From assembly GCA_016931175.1 (NCBI GenBank), contig JAFGFH010000026.1:1-64000 (forward strand): DNA of 64,000 bases, read 5' to 3'. Made by a program: the position numbers and the translations under genes. Origin of the DNA: Nanobdellota archaeon. GTDB lineage: Archaea; Nanobdellota; Nanobdellia; Tiddalikarchaeales; Tiddalikarchaeaceae. Under the pieces are notes generated by a model that made no database searches, was not told the DNA's origin, and saw nothing but the letters and a program-made list of their open reading frames with translations. This document shows, piece by piece, positions 17,697 through 27,154 of the stretch (position 1 is its first letter; every line of letters begins with the position of its first letter).

Positions 17697-19697
17697 ATGG
17701 CTGAATTACTTGGTTGCGTGAGCGGCAAAATAAATACTCACTCTTTTTCCTTCACAGCTGAAGCTAAGGTGAAAAAATTCCAGTATATTAAATTATACCA
17801 TGAAGAGGTTGGATTCATCCTAGCCCAGATTGTAGAGTTAACCAATGAAGAGAATAAGATTACCTGCGATTGTGAGATTATTGGTTACAGGGACAGCAGG
17901 GACCTTCTTAGAACCCCTAATTCAACGATAAGCCATAATGTAGAGGTTTACAACGCTGACAGTGAGTTTATCAAAAAGATGTTAGGTTTAGACAAGCCAG
18001 AGGGCCTATATTTGGGCATTTTAGAAGAGTATAACATGATACCTATTCGTTTAGATGAAAAGAAGCTTGTAACTAAGCACTTGGCAGTATTAGCCAAGAC
18101 AGGAGCTGGAAAGAGCTACACGTTAGGTGTAATCGTTGAAGAGCTGCTTGAAGTGGGTGTTCCTTGTGTTATAATAGACCCTCATGGAGAGTATTCCAGC
18201 CTTAAATACCCTAATTCTAACAAGCAAGAGCTTGAACTCATGCACAGGTATGATGTTAAACCTAAAGGTTACTCTAATGTTATAGAATACAGTCCTAATA
18301 CTAGTATTAATCCTGATGCGAAGCCGTTAACTATTGGTTTCAAAAGCTTAACTGCTCAGGAGATATCAACACTTACACCTATAAAGGTTGGAGGCACCCA
18401 GTTAGGCATTCTCTATAATGTCGTTTCTGATGTTAAGAGCCAGGGCAACTACAGCCTTAATGATATCAGAAGCAGTCTAGACATGGTTAACTCAAATGCT
18501 AAGTACGGTTTGTACGCGTGCCTTGATTTTATTGAAAACGTTGGAGTGTTCAGCGACGACCCTGTAAGGGTTGAATCACTTGTTAATCCAGGCAAAGCCA
18601 CACTGATTAATTTGAAGGGTGTAGCGCCTGAGATTCAACGCATTATTGTTGCTAAACTCTGCCATGACTTGTTTGAGAAGAGGAAGAAGAACCAGGTTCC
18701 TCCATTCTTCTTAATAGTAGAGGAAGCGCACAACTTCTGCCCTGAAAGGAGTTTCGGTGAGAGCCCTTCAAGTTACATCCTTCGCAACATCGCAAGCGAA
18801 GGAAGAAAATTTGGTCTCGGACTCGGCATTGTCAGTCAGAGGCCTGCAAGAGTTGACAAGAACGTGCTCAGCCAGTGCAATACTCAAATAATTCAAAAGG
18901 TTACTAACCCTAACGATTTGAAGGCTATTGCCAGCAGTGCTGAGAATATTAACACGAGTGTTGTAGAAGATATTGCAACATTGCCTATTGGAACAGCACT
19001 AGTTATTGGAGCCAGTGCGAAACCAGTATTTGTTGACGTGCGCATAAAGAGAAGCGAGCACGGAGGCAAAAGCGTTTCTTTTAATTACAAAGAACAGCCA
19101 ATTATTAAAACAGAAGTTGTTGTTAAGAAGCCGGAGCCTGTTAAAAAGGTTGAACCAGTAATAACACAAACACCTGTTGAAAAACCAAAGATTGAAATTA
19201 ATTTCATACCAGTGAAAACACTTAACAGATTATACCCCTGCTACTTGGCGAACGTTAATTACAAGAACAAGAATTTTAACCTGCTTTTAAGCGAGGACAA
19301 CAAGATATTAAACAATAAAGCATTGCCTGTTTCCGTTCAAGAACCTGGCAGTGTTCAAAGCATTGGTTTGAAGGCTGAAACAGTTTTGAAGATTATTAAT
19401 GATAAGCAGTCAACGAGCGTGTCTTACTTGTTCAACGCTTTAAACTATTCATTCCAGGATATAGATTTCATATTAAGGGATTTAGAAAAAAAGGGTTTAT
19501 TGGTTATAGAAGGCAGCAAATTATTTGCCAAGACAAGTATTGATTATGCATCTTTTGCATTCAACCTTAATGTTGAGAAGAAATTATTTGACAAAGAGGA
19601 CGTTGCCGGCTTCAAGACTAATTCTTCAACTGTTAAGTCCTTCCTTGAATCCAAGGGTTTAATCGTTAATAATATTCTTAGCGTTTACGTCAAGTAA
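17697..19697 (+). CDS. HerA-like (DUF87/FtsK-HerA) ATPase with C-terminal extension
   Basis: LAKTGAGKSYTLGVIVEELL (Walker A), FFLIVEEAHNFCPE (Walker B), SQRPARVDKNVLSQCNTQI. Confidence 0.9.
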   Translation: MAELLGCVSGKINTHSFSFTAEAKVKKFQYIKLYHEEVGFILAQIVELTNEENKITCDCEIIGYRDSRDLLRTPNSTISHNVEVYNADSEFIKKMLGLDKPEGLYLGILEEYNMIPIRLDEKKLVTKHLAVLAKTGAGKSYTLGVIVEELLEVGVPCVIIDPHGEYSSLKYPNSNKQELELMHRYDVKPKGYSNVIEYSPNTSINPDAKPLTIGFKSLTAQEISTLTPIKVGGTQLGILYNVVSDVKSQGNYSLNDIRSSLDMVNSNAKYGLYACLDFIENVGVFSDDPVRVESLVNPGKATLINLKGVAPEIQRIIVAKLCHDLFEKRKKNQVPPFFLIVEEAHNFCPERSFGESPSSYILRNIASEGRKFGLGLGIVSQRPARVDKNVLSQCNTQIIQKVTNPNDLKAIASSAENINTSVVEDIATLPIGTALVIGASAKPVFVDVRIKRSEHGGKSVSFNYKEQPIIKTEVVVKKPEPVKKVEPVITQTPVEKPKIEINFIPVKTLNRLYPCYLANVNYKNKNFNLLLSEDNKILNNKALPVSVQEPGSVQSIGLKAETVLKIINDKQSTSVSYLFNALNYSFQDIDFILRDLEKKGLLVIEGSKLFAKTSIDYASFAFNLNVEKKLFDKEDVAGFKTNSSTVKSFLESKGLIVNNILSVYVK

Positions 19698-20393
19698 TTC
19701 CCTTATAGTATTATTGTTCTCTTTCGTGACAGCAATGCAGATGTTATTATTCTTCGCTATTCTCCTGGCAAGTGATGAGATTTTGAACTTGTCGCTTTGG
19801 AAGATTATGAGTTTAGGCAAATCTATCTTGTTTATCTTTGACAAGAGTTTAAGGGTAATTAAAGGTATCTTTCCGGATTTAACGCGTGAGAATATGTAAA
19901 CAATCTCATTGTTTGATTTTAAACTCTTTATTAGTTTCAGACTCGGCTGCTTGGTTAATATCTTGGACAAATTGTCTGAGAAGAATACGAAATCTTTGAA
20001 AAGTGACTGGTTCTCCTGCGAGATTATCTGAGTAGCCTTTAACAACTTTATTATTTGGGAATTGTTCATGCTCTTCTTGAAAACTCCTCTTAACAATTTA
20101 CTGGATTCCTTGTTTAATTCCAGTGATTCTATAACTGACTCGTACTCTTTCTTATTCTCTTTAGAGGCAATACTCACAATCCCTGTCGTATACTTTCTTA
20201 TAAACTCAATGCCTGGGCTTTTCCTCCTGTTGTTCTCGTAATCGCTTATAACACTCTGTTTAATCTTCAATTCCTTGGCAATCCTTGACTGTGTAATGTT
20301 GAATAATTCCCTCCACTTCTTCATAACTAACCCGTAATCCTCGTTCGCGGCGATATCTCCTAGAATAATTTGAATAAGCGACTGGTCCTTCAT
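19659..20393 (-). CDS. XRE-type HTH transcriptional regulator
   Basis: WRELFNITQSRIAKELKIKQSVISDYENNRRKSPG. Confidence 0.85.
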   Translation of the reverse strand: MKDQSLIQIILGDIAANEDYGLVMKKWRELFNITQSRIAKELKIKQSVISDYENNRRKSPGIEFIRKYTTGIVSIASKENKKEYESVIESLELNKESSKLLRGVFKKSMNNSQIIKLLKATQIISQENQSLFKDFVFFSDNLSKILTKQPSLKLIKSLKSNNEIVYIFSRVKSGKIPLITLKLLSKINKIDLPKLIIFQSDKFKISSLARRIAKNNNICIAVTKENNNTIRELLDVNAKNIIND

Positions 20394-20454
20394 GGTAGAA
20401 TAAGATATAATTTATGCTTGTTTTAAAAACTTGTTATTCGACGATTAACGAAGA

Positions 20455-21054
20455 TTACAATTTTCCGAGCTCGTCTTCAAGTTTTACACGTTTGACATTC
20501 TCTTCCTTTAAAGGATTCTTCGGAGCCTTCTGCTCCTCCATTGCAGCCAAAGCCTTCTCTGCCTGCGTTTTAATCTCAGGGCTGACCTTTATCTCCCCGC
20601 TCTTTATTGCCTTAAGCAGTTTAATCGTTGATTCCTGGAATGCTTTAACTATTATTTTCTGGTGCTCGTATAATTCCTGCTCATTAGTCTTGCCTTCAGG
20701 AATCTCTACTTTAACATTATCACCCGCGTACCTTGGTATTATCTCAAAACTAGCGTGCCCTATCTTCTGGCCAGCAGTGCTTCCCATGCTGTGGATTATG
20801 TTTATGCCAGGGCATTGAAGTATTTGCGTAAGAATAGCAGTAATGGCCTTCGCAGCCACCATTAACTGGAAAAGTATGTCTTCAGGAATTGTTTGTATAA
20901 ACGTGTGATGCTGTTTAGGTATTAGTATAACGTGCCCTTTCGTTGCAGGTTTAATGTTTAATACTGCAACCACTCCCTCGTTCTCGTAAATCTTAAGTGA
21001 AGGTATATTGCCTTTAACTATTTCACAAAATAAACACTTCTGCTCTTCTGTCAT
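20455..21054 (-). CDS. HIT family protein with C-terminal extension
   Basis: CLFCEIVKGNIPSLKIYENEGVVAVLNIKPATKGHVILIPKQHH; C-terminal acidic/helical tail; central region INIIHSMGSTAGQKIGHASFEIIPRY lacks the canonical HxHxHxx. Confidence 0.85.
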   Translation of the reverse strand: MTEEQKCLFCEIVKGNIPSLKIYENEGVVAVLNIKPATKGHVILIPKQHHTFIQTIPEDILFQLMVAAKAITAILTQILQCPGINIIHSMGSTAGQKIGHASFEIIPRYAGDNVKVEIPEGKTNEQELYEHQKIIVKAFQESTIKLLKAIKSGEIKVSPEIKTQAEKALAAMEEQKAPKNPLKEENVKRVKLEDELGKL

Positions 21055-21093
21055 GATAGTAAGAAAAAGGGATTTTTTGTTTTAAAAAACTAT

Positions 21094-21567
21094 CTATTCA
21101 GTGTTAAACAATGATTCCAAACCTTTGAAAGAATCAGGGTTTTCCAGAACGTTTTCAATGAATTCTTTTGTTAATTTAATGTAATCTTTAATTACTTTAT
21201 AATAATTAGAAGGGCTGAATCTTTCAATAATCCTCTCTCTTACGTCATAACCTGTTAATGTTTTTGTTCTAACAATCGCGTATCTGCTATTGGTATAAAA
21301 ATTGCCAACCTCTCTTTCCTTGAATACAACCCTGGTATTGCTTGGTGAATAAGTCTTTACAAGAAAGAATTCTTTTAAGTTCTCTTCTTCAAGAAATTTA
21401 TGAATCTCTAATAATGGACCTGGTATTATTATCTTGTTCTCTGCTGGTTTTTTCTCCCAATCTCTTTTGAATCGTATAATGCCATTATTATACAGTTTAA
21501 TATGAAGATTGTTGCTAGAATCATAAGATTGTCCTAACAATTGAGTTACTTCTTTAAACTTGGCCAC
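21094..21567 (-). CDS. Hypothetical protein
   Basis: 157 aa ORF. Confidence 0.6.
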   Translation of the reverse strand: MAKFKEVTQLLGQSYDSSNNLHIKLYNNGIIRFKRDWEKKPAENKIIIPGPLLEIHKFLEEENLKEFFLVKTYSPSNTRVVFKEREVGNFYTNSRYAIVRTKTLTGYDVRERIIERFSPSNYYKVIKDYIKLTKEFIENVLENPDSFKGLESLFNTE

Positions 21568-21631
21568 GTATTATATTATAGTTATTCACGATTATTAATC
21601 TTTTTATAATATTGATTCTTTTGATTAATTA

Positions 21632-22303
21632 ATGGATTATTCAGATATTATTAAGAATTTGAAGAGCTTGAAGAATGAGAAGAATATTGATGGCATGGCG
21701 CGTTTCGGAATCACTGGCAAGAAAGTGTTAGGAATCTCAATTTACGTGCTTCGCGATTTTGCCAAGAAGTTGGGGAAGAATCACGAGCTTGCTCTTAAGT
21801 TGTGGAAGAGCGGGTTTCATGAAGCAAGGCATTTGGCAGTCTTTACTGAAGAATTAGACAAGGTTACTCCTGAACAGATGAATGATTGGGTTAATGATTT
21901 TGAAGCTTGGGATGACACTGACCAGGCGTGCACTAGCTTGTTTGACAAAACCCCTCACGCTTGGAGCAAGGTTAAGGAGTGGAGTAAGAGTGATAAGGAG
22001 TTCGTGAAGCGTGCTGCTTTCTCACTCCTCGCTGGACTAGCAACTCATGACAAGACAGCTAAGGATGAACAATTTATTCAATTATTTCCTGTTATCAAGA
22101 AAGCTTCAACTGATGAGCGCAACTTTGTTAAGAAAGCAGTTAACTGGGCCTTGCGCAATATCGGCAAGAGAAACAAGAATCTTAACAAGAGAGCAGTTGA
22201 GTTCTCAAAGAAGTTACTTAAATCTAATTCTAAATCCGCTAAGTGGATTGCTAGTGATGCGATAAGAGAGCTTTCAAGTGAGAAAGTGCAGAAGAGACTA
22301 TAA
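21632..22303 (+). CDS. DNA alkylation repair (AlkD-like HEAT-repeat) protein
   Basis: ARFGITGKKVLGISIYVLRDFAKKLGKNHELALKLWKSGFHEARHLAVF...WDDTDQACTSLFDKTPHAW...FVKKAVNWALRNIGKRN. Confidence 0.9.
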   Translation: MDYSDIIKNLKSLKNEKNIDGMARFGITGKKVLGISIYVLRDFAKKLGKNHELALKLWKSGFHEARHLAVFTEELDKVTPEQMNDWVNDFEAWDDTDQACTSLFDKTPHAWSKVKEWSKSDKEFVKRAAFSLLAGLATHDKTAKDEQFIQLFPVIKKASTDERNFVKKAVNWALRNIGKRNKNLNKRAVEFSKKLLKSNSKSAKWIASDAIRELSSEKVQKRL

Positions 22304-22344
22304 ATAATAAGATTTATAATAAGATTTTTTTCTAGAACTTTTTT

Positions 22345-22812
22345 ATGCAATACTTGAAAGAGGCGCAGGTTAAGGGCAAGAAGTTTTTTTCTATAGAAGA
22401 AGTTTTCAACATAGGTGATGTTTTATTCTCTAAATTATGCAATAAATATTCAAGAAAGTACGGTTTTAGCGCATTGCCTGTGCGCACTAATTGTTATATT
22501 CTTAACGTTGTTGATGATTTAATGTTTTCTGACGAAGACTGCAGTAATGTTCCTGAATTGGAAGAACTCGTCTTTCAGAGGGATGTTTTCAAACGCTTGT
22601 TCCCTTCCTTCAATGATTATGTATGCTTTTACTGCGAAGAAAAGAGTCAGGAGTTTTTCCTAATAAGTCCTGGCATGGATTTAAGTTCTTTATACTTTGA
22701 GCTTCCCAAGAAGGTTTCTATGGCAGGATTATGCTCTCTTGATAACATGGGAATGCCTGTAATGCTTATTAGCAATAACCAGTTGGAGAAGAAGTTACAG
22801 GAACAGGTTTGA
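22345..22812 (+). CDS. Hypothetical protein
   Basis: 155 aa ORF. Confidence 0.6.
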   Translation: MQYLKEAQVKGKKFFSIEEVFNIGDVLFSKLCNKYSRKYGFSALPVRTNCYILNVVDDLMFSDEDCSNVPELEELVFQRDVFKRLFPSFNDYVCFYCEEKSQEFFLISPGMDLSSLYFELPKKVSMAGLCSLDNMGMPVMLISNNQLEKKLQEQV

Positions 22813-23343
22813 GATATCTCTTCTACTATTCTTCTCTGCAATCTCTTTGTCTTGTTTGATTGACTCTGCTATTTGAAGCATTGCTTGGTACTTCTCATCA
22901 AACTCTGTTTCTTTTAGTTTTTCTTCTCTTTCCTCATCCGTTAATAAGTGGCCGCTGCATAATATTTCGCATACTGGTGCTATTGTGCACGTCTTTGCTG
23001 TATCGTTTCGTATTCCTACAGGGTCGCATTCAACATCGTCATTATAAGGGCAGTAATTTTCATTAATGTACTTGTCTGCTTTTTCCCTGTTCACTGGATT
23101 GTCTAGTTTGAGCATTATTCTTATTAATTCGCTGACCTCTTCTGGTTGTATCTCGTTAAAATCTAATGTTTCATACTTTTTTATCAAGTAACATACTGGT
23201 TGGTTGATGCATCTTGTTTCTAAAGTGTTGCAGTATTCCATCCCTCCTTCCATGGGGCAGTTTTTGCTAACATCTTCTTTTAATTCTTCAGTGTTCTTTT
23301 TTATGTATTCAAATGTTTTTAGTATCTTTGATAATTTTTTCAT
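22795..23343 (-). CDS. Cysteine-rich protein with duplicated Cys motif
   Basis: NCPMEGGMEYCNTLETRCINQPVCYLI and YCPYNDDVECDPVGIRNDTAKTCTIAPVCEIL. Confidence 0.7.
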   Translation of the reverse strand: MKKLSKILKTFEYIKKNTEELKEDVSKNCPMEGGMEYCNTLETRCINQPVCYLIKKYETLDFNEIQPEEVSELIRIMLKLDNPVNREKADKYINENYCPYNDDVECDPVGIRNDTAKTCTIAPVCEILCSGHLLTDEEREEKLKETEFDEKYQAMLQIAESIKQDKEIAEKNSRRDISNLFL

Positions 23344-23384
23344 AACAGTTATTCTATGATTGTTTTAAGTATTTAAGTATTCGC

Positions 23385-23402
23385 ACAACTAATCGTGGTT
23401 GT
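23385..23402. promoter_or_regulatory. Palindromic site ACAAC-N8-GTTGT upstream of the parvulin gene
   Basis: ACAACtaatcgtgGTTGT, upstream of TTTATAAA. Confidence 0.65.
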
Positions 23403-23446
23403 AGCAGACATAGTTTTATAAAACACTCAGTGTTTCTCATTTAATT

Positions 23447-23725
23447 ATGAGTGACGAGATTAGTGCCAAGCACATACTGGTTGATAATGAGGAGGCTGCG
23501 AATTTTATTCTGAAAAAAATTGCTGAAGGCGAGTCTTTTGAAGAACTAGCAATGGAGTACAGCGCCTGCCCGAGCGGGAGAAGAGGAGGAGACCTCGGGC
23601 AATTCAGCAAGGGAATGATGGTGAAAGAATTCGAGGACGCAGTCTTTAGCCTAAAACCTGGAGAAACAACAAAAACACCAGTAAAAACACAATTCGGCTA
23701 CCACATTATCAAGAGAACTGGTTAA
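23447..23725 (+). CDS. Parvulin-type (PpiC) peptidyl-prolyl cis-trans isomerase
   Basis: SAKHILVDNEEAANFILKKIAEGESFEELAMEYSACPSGRRGGDLGQFSKGMMVKEFEDAVFSLKPGE...FGYHIIKR. Confidence 0.95.
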   Translation: MSDEISAKHILVDNEEAANFILKKIAEGESFEELAMEYSACPSGRRGGDLGQFSKGMMVKEFEDAVFSLKPGETTKTPVKTQFGYHIIKRTG

Positions 23726-23764
23726 TTGGGTTAATTTTTTAATGAGCTAATTTATTAATAGGTT

Positions 23765-23881
23765 GTGAATCGCAAGGGTTTAAATGGCAGGGATATAATA
23801 ATTATTGTAATAGTTTCTGTCTTAATCCTTTTTGTGTATTTTATTTACTTTTTCCCGCAAATAGTTAATAACTTAAAATAA
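23765..23881 (+). CDS. Possible 38-aa single-TM peptide
   Basis: GTG start; VNRKGLNGRDIIIIVIVSVLILFVYFIYFFPQIVNNLK. Confidence 0.3.
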   Translation: MNRKGLNGRDIIIIVIVSVLILFVYFIYFFPQIVNNLK

Positions 23882-23946
23882 GCCATTAAAAAAGTTTTTA
23901 AATACTTCTTTTTAATATTAGAAACTGCTAAGAAGAGTGGTATTAT

Positions 23947-24234
23947 TTGGCAAAGTTTGATTTCAATAATGGCTCGTTAAAAGAGGTTTTGGATTCTGTT
24001 AAAGCCGTTAAGTTAACTAAACCTATAGATTTTTGTGAATGCAATGATATTGTTTACAGCGGACGAGACCGTCTTAAGACACTTGTTAAAAATAAAGTGT
24101 GTGAGAAGGAAGACAGGCAGAAGATATATACAGAGATGAAGAATTTCAGCTTCTTTTACTGTTCAACATGTAAAAAGTATTACTGGATGCTTGATTCTGA
24201 GTTTGAAAAAAGAAAAACAAGCATTAATGGATGA
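23947..24234 (+). CDS. Hypothetical protein with Cys pairs (possible zinc binding)
   Basis: DFCECND ... YCSTCKKYYW. Confidence 0.6.
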   Translation: MAKFDFNNGSLKEVLDSVKAVKLTKPIDFCECNDIVYSGRDRLKTLVKNKVCEKEDRQKIYTEMKNFSFFYCSTCKKYYWMLDSEFEKRKTSING

Positions 24235-24449
24235 TTAATATGAACGCGTCTGAACTATTAGGAACATACTTGATGATTTCAGGCTTTGCGTCCATAATCA
24301 CAGGCATAGTTTACATGTCCTTAGGAGACCCTGCTGGAACTGCTTTAATAGCAGGTTCAGGATTCTTCTTATCAGGAGCAAAATACGCTTACACTTACAG
24401 TTCTGCAAAACAAGAATCCAGAAAAGGGTTGGAAAAAGAATTAGACTAG
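24231..24449 (+). CDS. Small membrane protein
   Basis: 72 aa, two hydrophobic helices, overlaps upstream gene. Confidence 0.6.
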   Translation: MINMNASELLGTYLMISGFASIITGIVYMSLGDPAGTALIAGSGFFLSGAKYAYTYSSAKQESRKGLEKELD

Positions 24450-25307
24450 TATTTCACTAGCTAATTCGAATAATCCCTGACTATTCTCTAACTCTTGCCC
24501 TTTCTCTTTCTTTCTGAAAGCGTAACTCGCAGCTTCAACTATTTCAAAAGGCTCAATACTTCTATTCACAAGGTATTCTCCTGCCTTCCTGCTGTACTCG
24601 TAACCCTTCCTAGTCTCATGCGTTGAAACGTAAGTAATGCACTGGATAGTGTCCCATAAACTATTGCCCTCAGGGTAATACTTGCTTAAAGCCTTGATGA
24701 TTAAATTATCCGTCTTGCCTAATGCCTGGATAATCATAGCAAGCTGCGTGCCTTCATCAAGAACTATTTCTTGCGCAGTTTCAACACTGTTAAGCACTAC
24801 TCCTAAATCATTGCTGACCTTCCTAATCTTATCCTTCAAATCAGCACTGTTAAGCCTGTGAATAATCTTCTCACCTACTCCTCCGTGAGTAACGATTAAG
24901 CCGTTGCTGCACACGAAAGCGTCATGATACACTCCCAGTTTTACTGCCATGCTTCCCAAGTTTGCAGGAAAAACAACCAAGGGATTAACTCTGCCAATAC
25001 TATTCTCTAAACCAGTATCGTAAACCCTTACAATACCTTCCCTGTAACTCTTCTCAGTAAAGTCAGTGCCGAACTCAGACTCGCACGCGTTAACTATTTC
25101 AGCAACACTAATTGGAGTGAATTGTTCAGACACTACTGTAACAATCCTGTCACCAACAATGCCGAAATACTTATCGCCTTTAATGCGCGAGTATTTAGCG
25201 CTGACATCCTTTCCTGCCTTGTAATTGCTGAGAACAACCTCTTCCTCCTTTTTCCATTCCAGACTGTTCTCAAAACTTACTAAATCATCTATTGAACTAA
25301 ACTTCAT
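24441..25307 (-). CDS. DUF932-like protein
   Basis: YFGIVGDRIVTVVSEQFTPISVAEIVNACESEFG...VFPANLGSMAVKLGVYHDAFVCSNGLIV...HETRKGYEYSRKAGEYL resembles the DUF932/phage-plasmid-like family. Confidence 0.55.
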   Translation of the reverse strand: MKFSSIDDLVSFENSLEWKKEEEVVLSNYKAGKDVSAKYSRIKGDKYFGIVGDRIVTVVSEQFTPISVAEIVNACESEFGTDFTEKSYREGIVRVYDTGLENSIGRVNPLVVFPANLGSMAVKLGVYHDAFVCSNGLIVTHGGVGEKIIHRLNSADLKDKIRKVSNDLGVVLNSVETAQEIVLDEGTQLAMIIQALGKTDNLIIKALSKYYPEGNSLWDTIQCITYVSTHETRKGYEYSRKAGEYLVNRSIEPFEIVEAASYAFRKKEKGQELENSQGLFELASEILV

Positions 25308-25363
25308 AAATCATTTCACCTCTAAGAAGAACTAATGCTTACAAAACCACTTATAAACTTAGC

Positions 25364-25381
25364 ACAACCTTTAATTGTTGT
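25364..25381. promoter_or_regulatory. Palindromic site ACAAC-N8-GTTGT upstream of the DUF932-like gene
   Basis: ACAACctttaattGTTGT, 6 nt upstream of the minus-strand TATA box (cttataaac on + strand). Confidence 0.65.
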
Positions 25382-25454
25382 AATTATTTAAGAGAATTAA
25401 CCAAGTCAATGAAATCCCTTTCTTCTCCCATAAAAAAATTATAAAAGTATCTAA

Positions 25455-27029
25455 TTAGGCTCTGTAAATTCTTTCCTTCTTCCTTCTCAGAATCTCTGAT
25501 GCTGGATTCTCTATCTCTTGTAACAGTATTGGGTCATCCAGTGCTGATTCAGGGTATACCATACTAGGTGTTACGTACTTATTATTAGCTTCCCTTAACT
25601 CTGTTAATAGAGAAGATGTTTGTTCCATACCCTTAGTTTCTTCAATCATCTCCTGACTTAATGGATTTATCTCATTCCTTTGACCCTTTACCTCAACACT
25701 TCCCTTAGGAAGCCTTATTTTGCTGACACTGCCTTGCTCATCCATATAATAAGTCATTGAAGTGCTAGCCTTCTCAGCAACATCTCTCAGCTTATTAACG
25801 CCGTAATAGGTTCCAGCAACTACTGCACCCACCGTTGCACCCGCAGCAAGTATTAAACCTGCTAATACGAGGGCGGGTATTGCACCTTCACCGTTAGCGC
25901 CATCAACACAACCTGCTGCAGCACTTCCTACTGCTTCAAAGAATCCCGCGATTCCCTCACCTATCATGGAGATTCCATCACTTATTGCATTTAAGGCGCT
26001 TACTGAGAAATCACCTATTACTTTACCTATCCCTTCAATACTCTTGTACAGGTTTACTCCAAGATTATACATTCCTTCAAAGACTACACTGCCGAACCTG
26101 TAACCATCTCCTAAGTACAAGTTGCCGCTTAACAAGTCAAGTCCGAAGGTTGTATGGTAACCTAATAATGAATCAAGCCCCGTATCTAATCCGGGTCCAA
26201 TAATAATTCCTCCATTTGGTCCAATACCAATATCAATAGACAAGACATTGTTATCAAGCAAAGCCTCCAAACAAGTTGAACCAAGTGAAGATTTCACCTT
26301 TTTATCCAAGGATTTTATGTCTTGTACGAACTCTTCCTTTCTCGCACCCTCCACCTTGCCAATGCCGTGCTTTAATACTTTTAAAAAGTCATTCTTTGCT
26401 TTAAACTCTGCACCAATTTTTTTGCCGTCATAGTATAATAATCCTAAATCCTTGCCGTCTTTAACGATGCTCATACAATAAACATCATTGGATGCGCGTG
26501 CAATCTCTGTAACACAATTCTTATACTTTGCGCTTATGGCATCAGCTAGTGTCTTAAGCTCTTCAGGCAATGGCAGACCTAACTGTTCATCCTTAACCGC
26601 GTCAGCAAGAACGGTCTTGCTTATAATATCCTCAATATGATCTTCTGCACCTGATTTGCCGAATATTTTTTCAAACTTCTTAGTTTGTTCATAAGAAGCA
26701 GTGATTATGACGTCATAGTAAGCATCTCTCTTATGATTCACGTTTTCTGTACTTATCTCACTCTCATATAACTTGTTGTCAATGCCTTTATTTACATCCT
26801 CTTTTATCAATAAGTGTGCAGTTTTAGTACTTCCTTTCCTGAACATCTTATAACAATTAGCAGGAGAGTACTTGCCTCTGCCAAGATTTACCTCATCCGG
26901 CAAAGATTCACACACTTGGTTCAGTGTGTACTTTTCCATAATGCTCCAGAAAGCAGACTCGAATCTTTGAGCCTCTTCCTTTGTTGCAAAACTCTTGGTT
27001 ATTGATTGTTTATCTTTCACTGACATCAT
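25455..27029 (-). CDS. Hypothetical protein with Gly-rich hydrophobic C-terminal half
   Basis: 524 aa; VLSIDIGIGPNGGIIIGPGLDTGLDSLLG... and IPALVLAGLILAAGATVGAVVAGTYYG. Confidence 0.7.
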   Translation of the reverse strand: MMSVKDKQSITKSFATKEEAQRFESAFWSIMEKYTLNQVCESLPDEVNLGRGKYSPANCYKMFRKGSTKTAHLLIKEDVNKGIDNKLYESEISTENVNHKRDAYYDVIITASYEQTKKFEKIFGKSGAEDHIEDIISKTVLADAVKDEQLGLPLPEELKTLADAISAKYKNCVTEIARASNDVYCMSIVKDGKDLGLLYYDGKKIGAEFKAKNDFLKVLKHGIGKVEGARKEEFVQDIKSLDKKVKSSLGSTCLEALLDNNVLSIDIGIGPNGGIIIGPGLDTGLDSLLGYHTTFGLDLLSGNLYLGDGYRFGSVVFEGMYNLGVNLYKSIEGIGKVIGDFSVSALNAISDGISMIGEGIAGFFEAVGSAAAGCVDGANGEGAIPALVLAGLILAAGATVGAVVAGTYYGVNKLRDVAEKASTSMTYYMDEQGSVSKIRLPKGSVEVKGQRNEINPLSQEMIEETKGMEQTSSLLTELREANNKYVTPSMVYPESALDDPILLQEIENPASEILRRKKERIYRA

Positions 27030-27154
27030 ACCCTATCCTTAGAATATTATACTTATAAACCCTTATTCGAGAAAAACAGGGAAATAGGGGATTTATTTCC
27101 AGAAAACAGAACAAAAACAGTAAAATTTCCCATTGCCTAACAAGATTTATAAAC

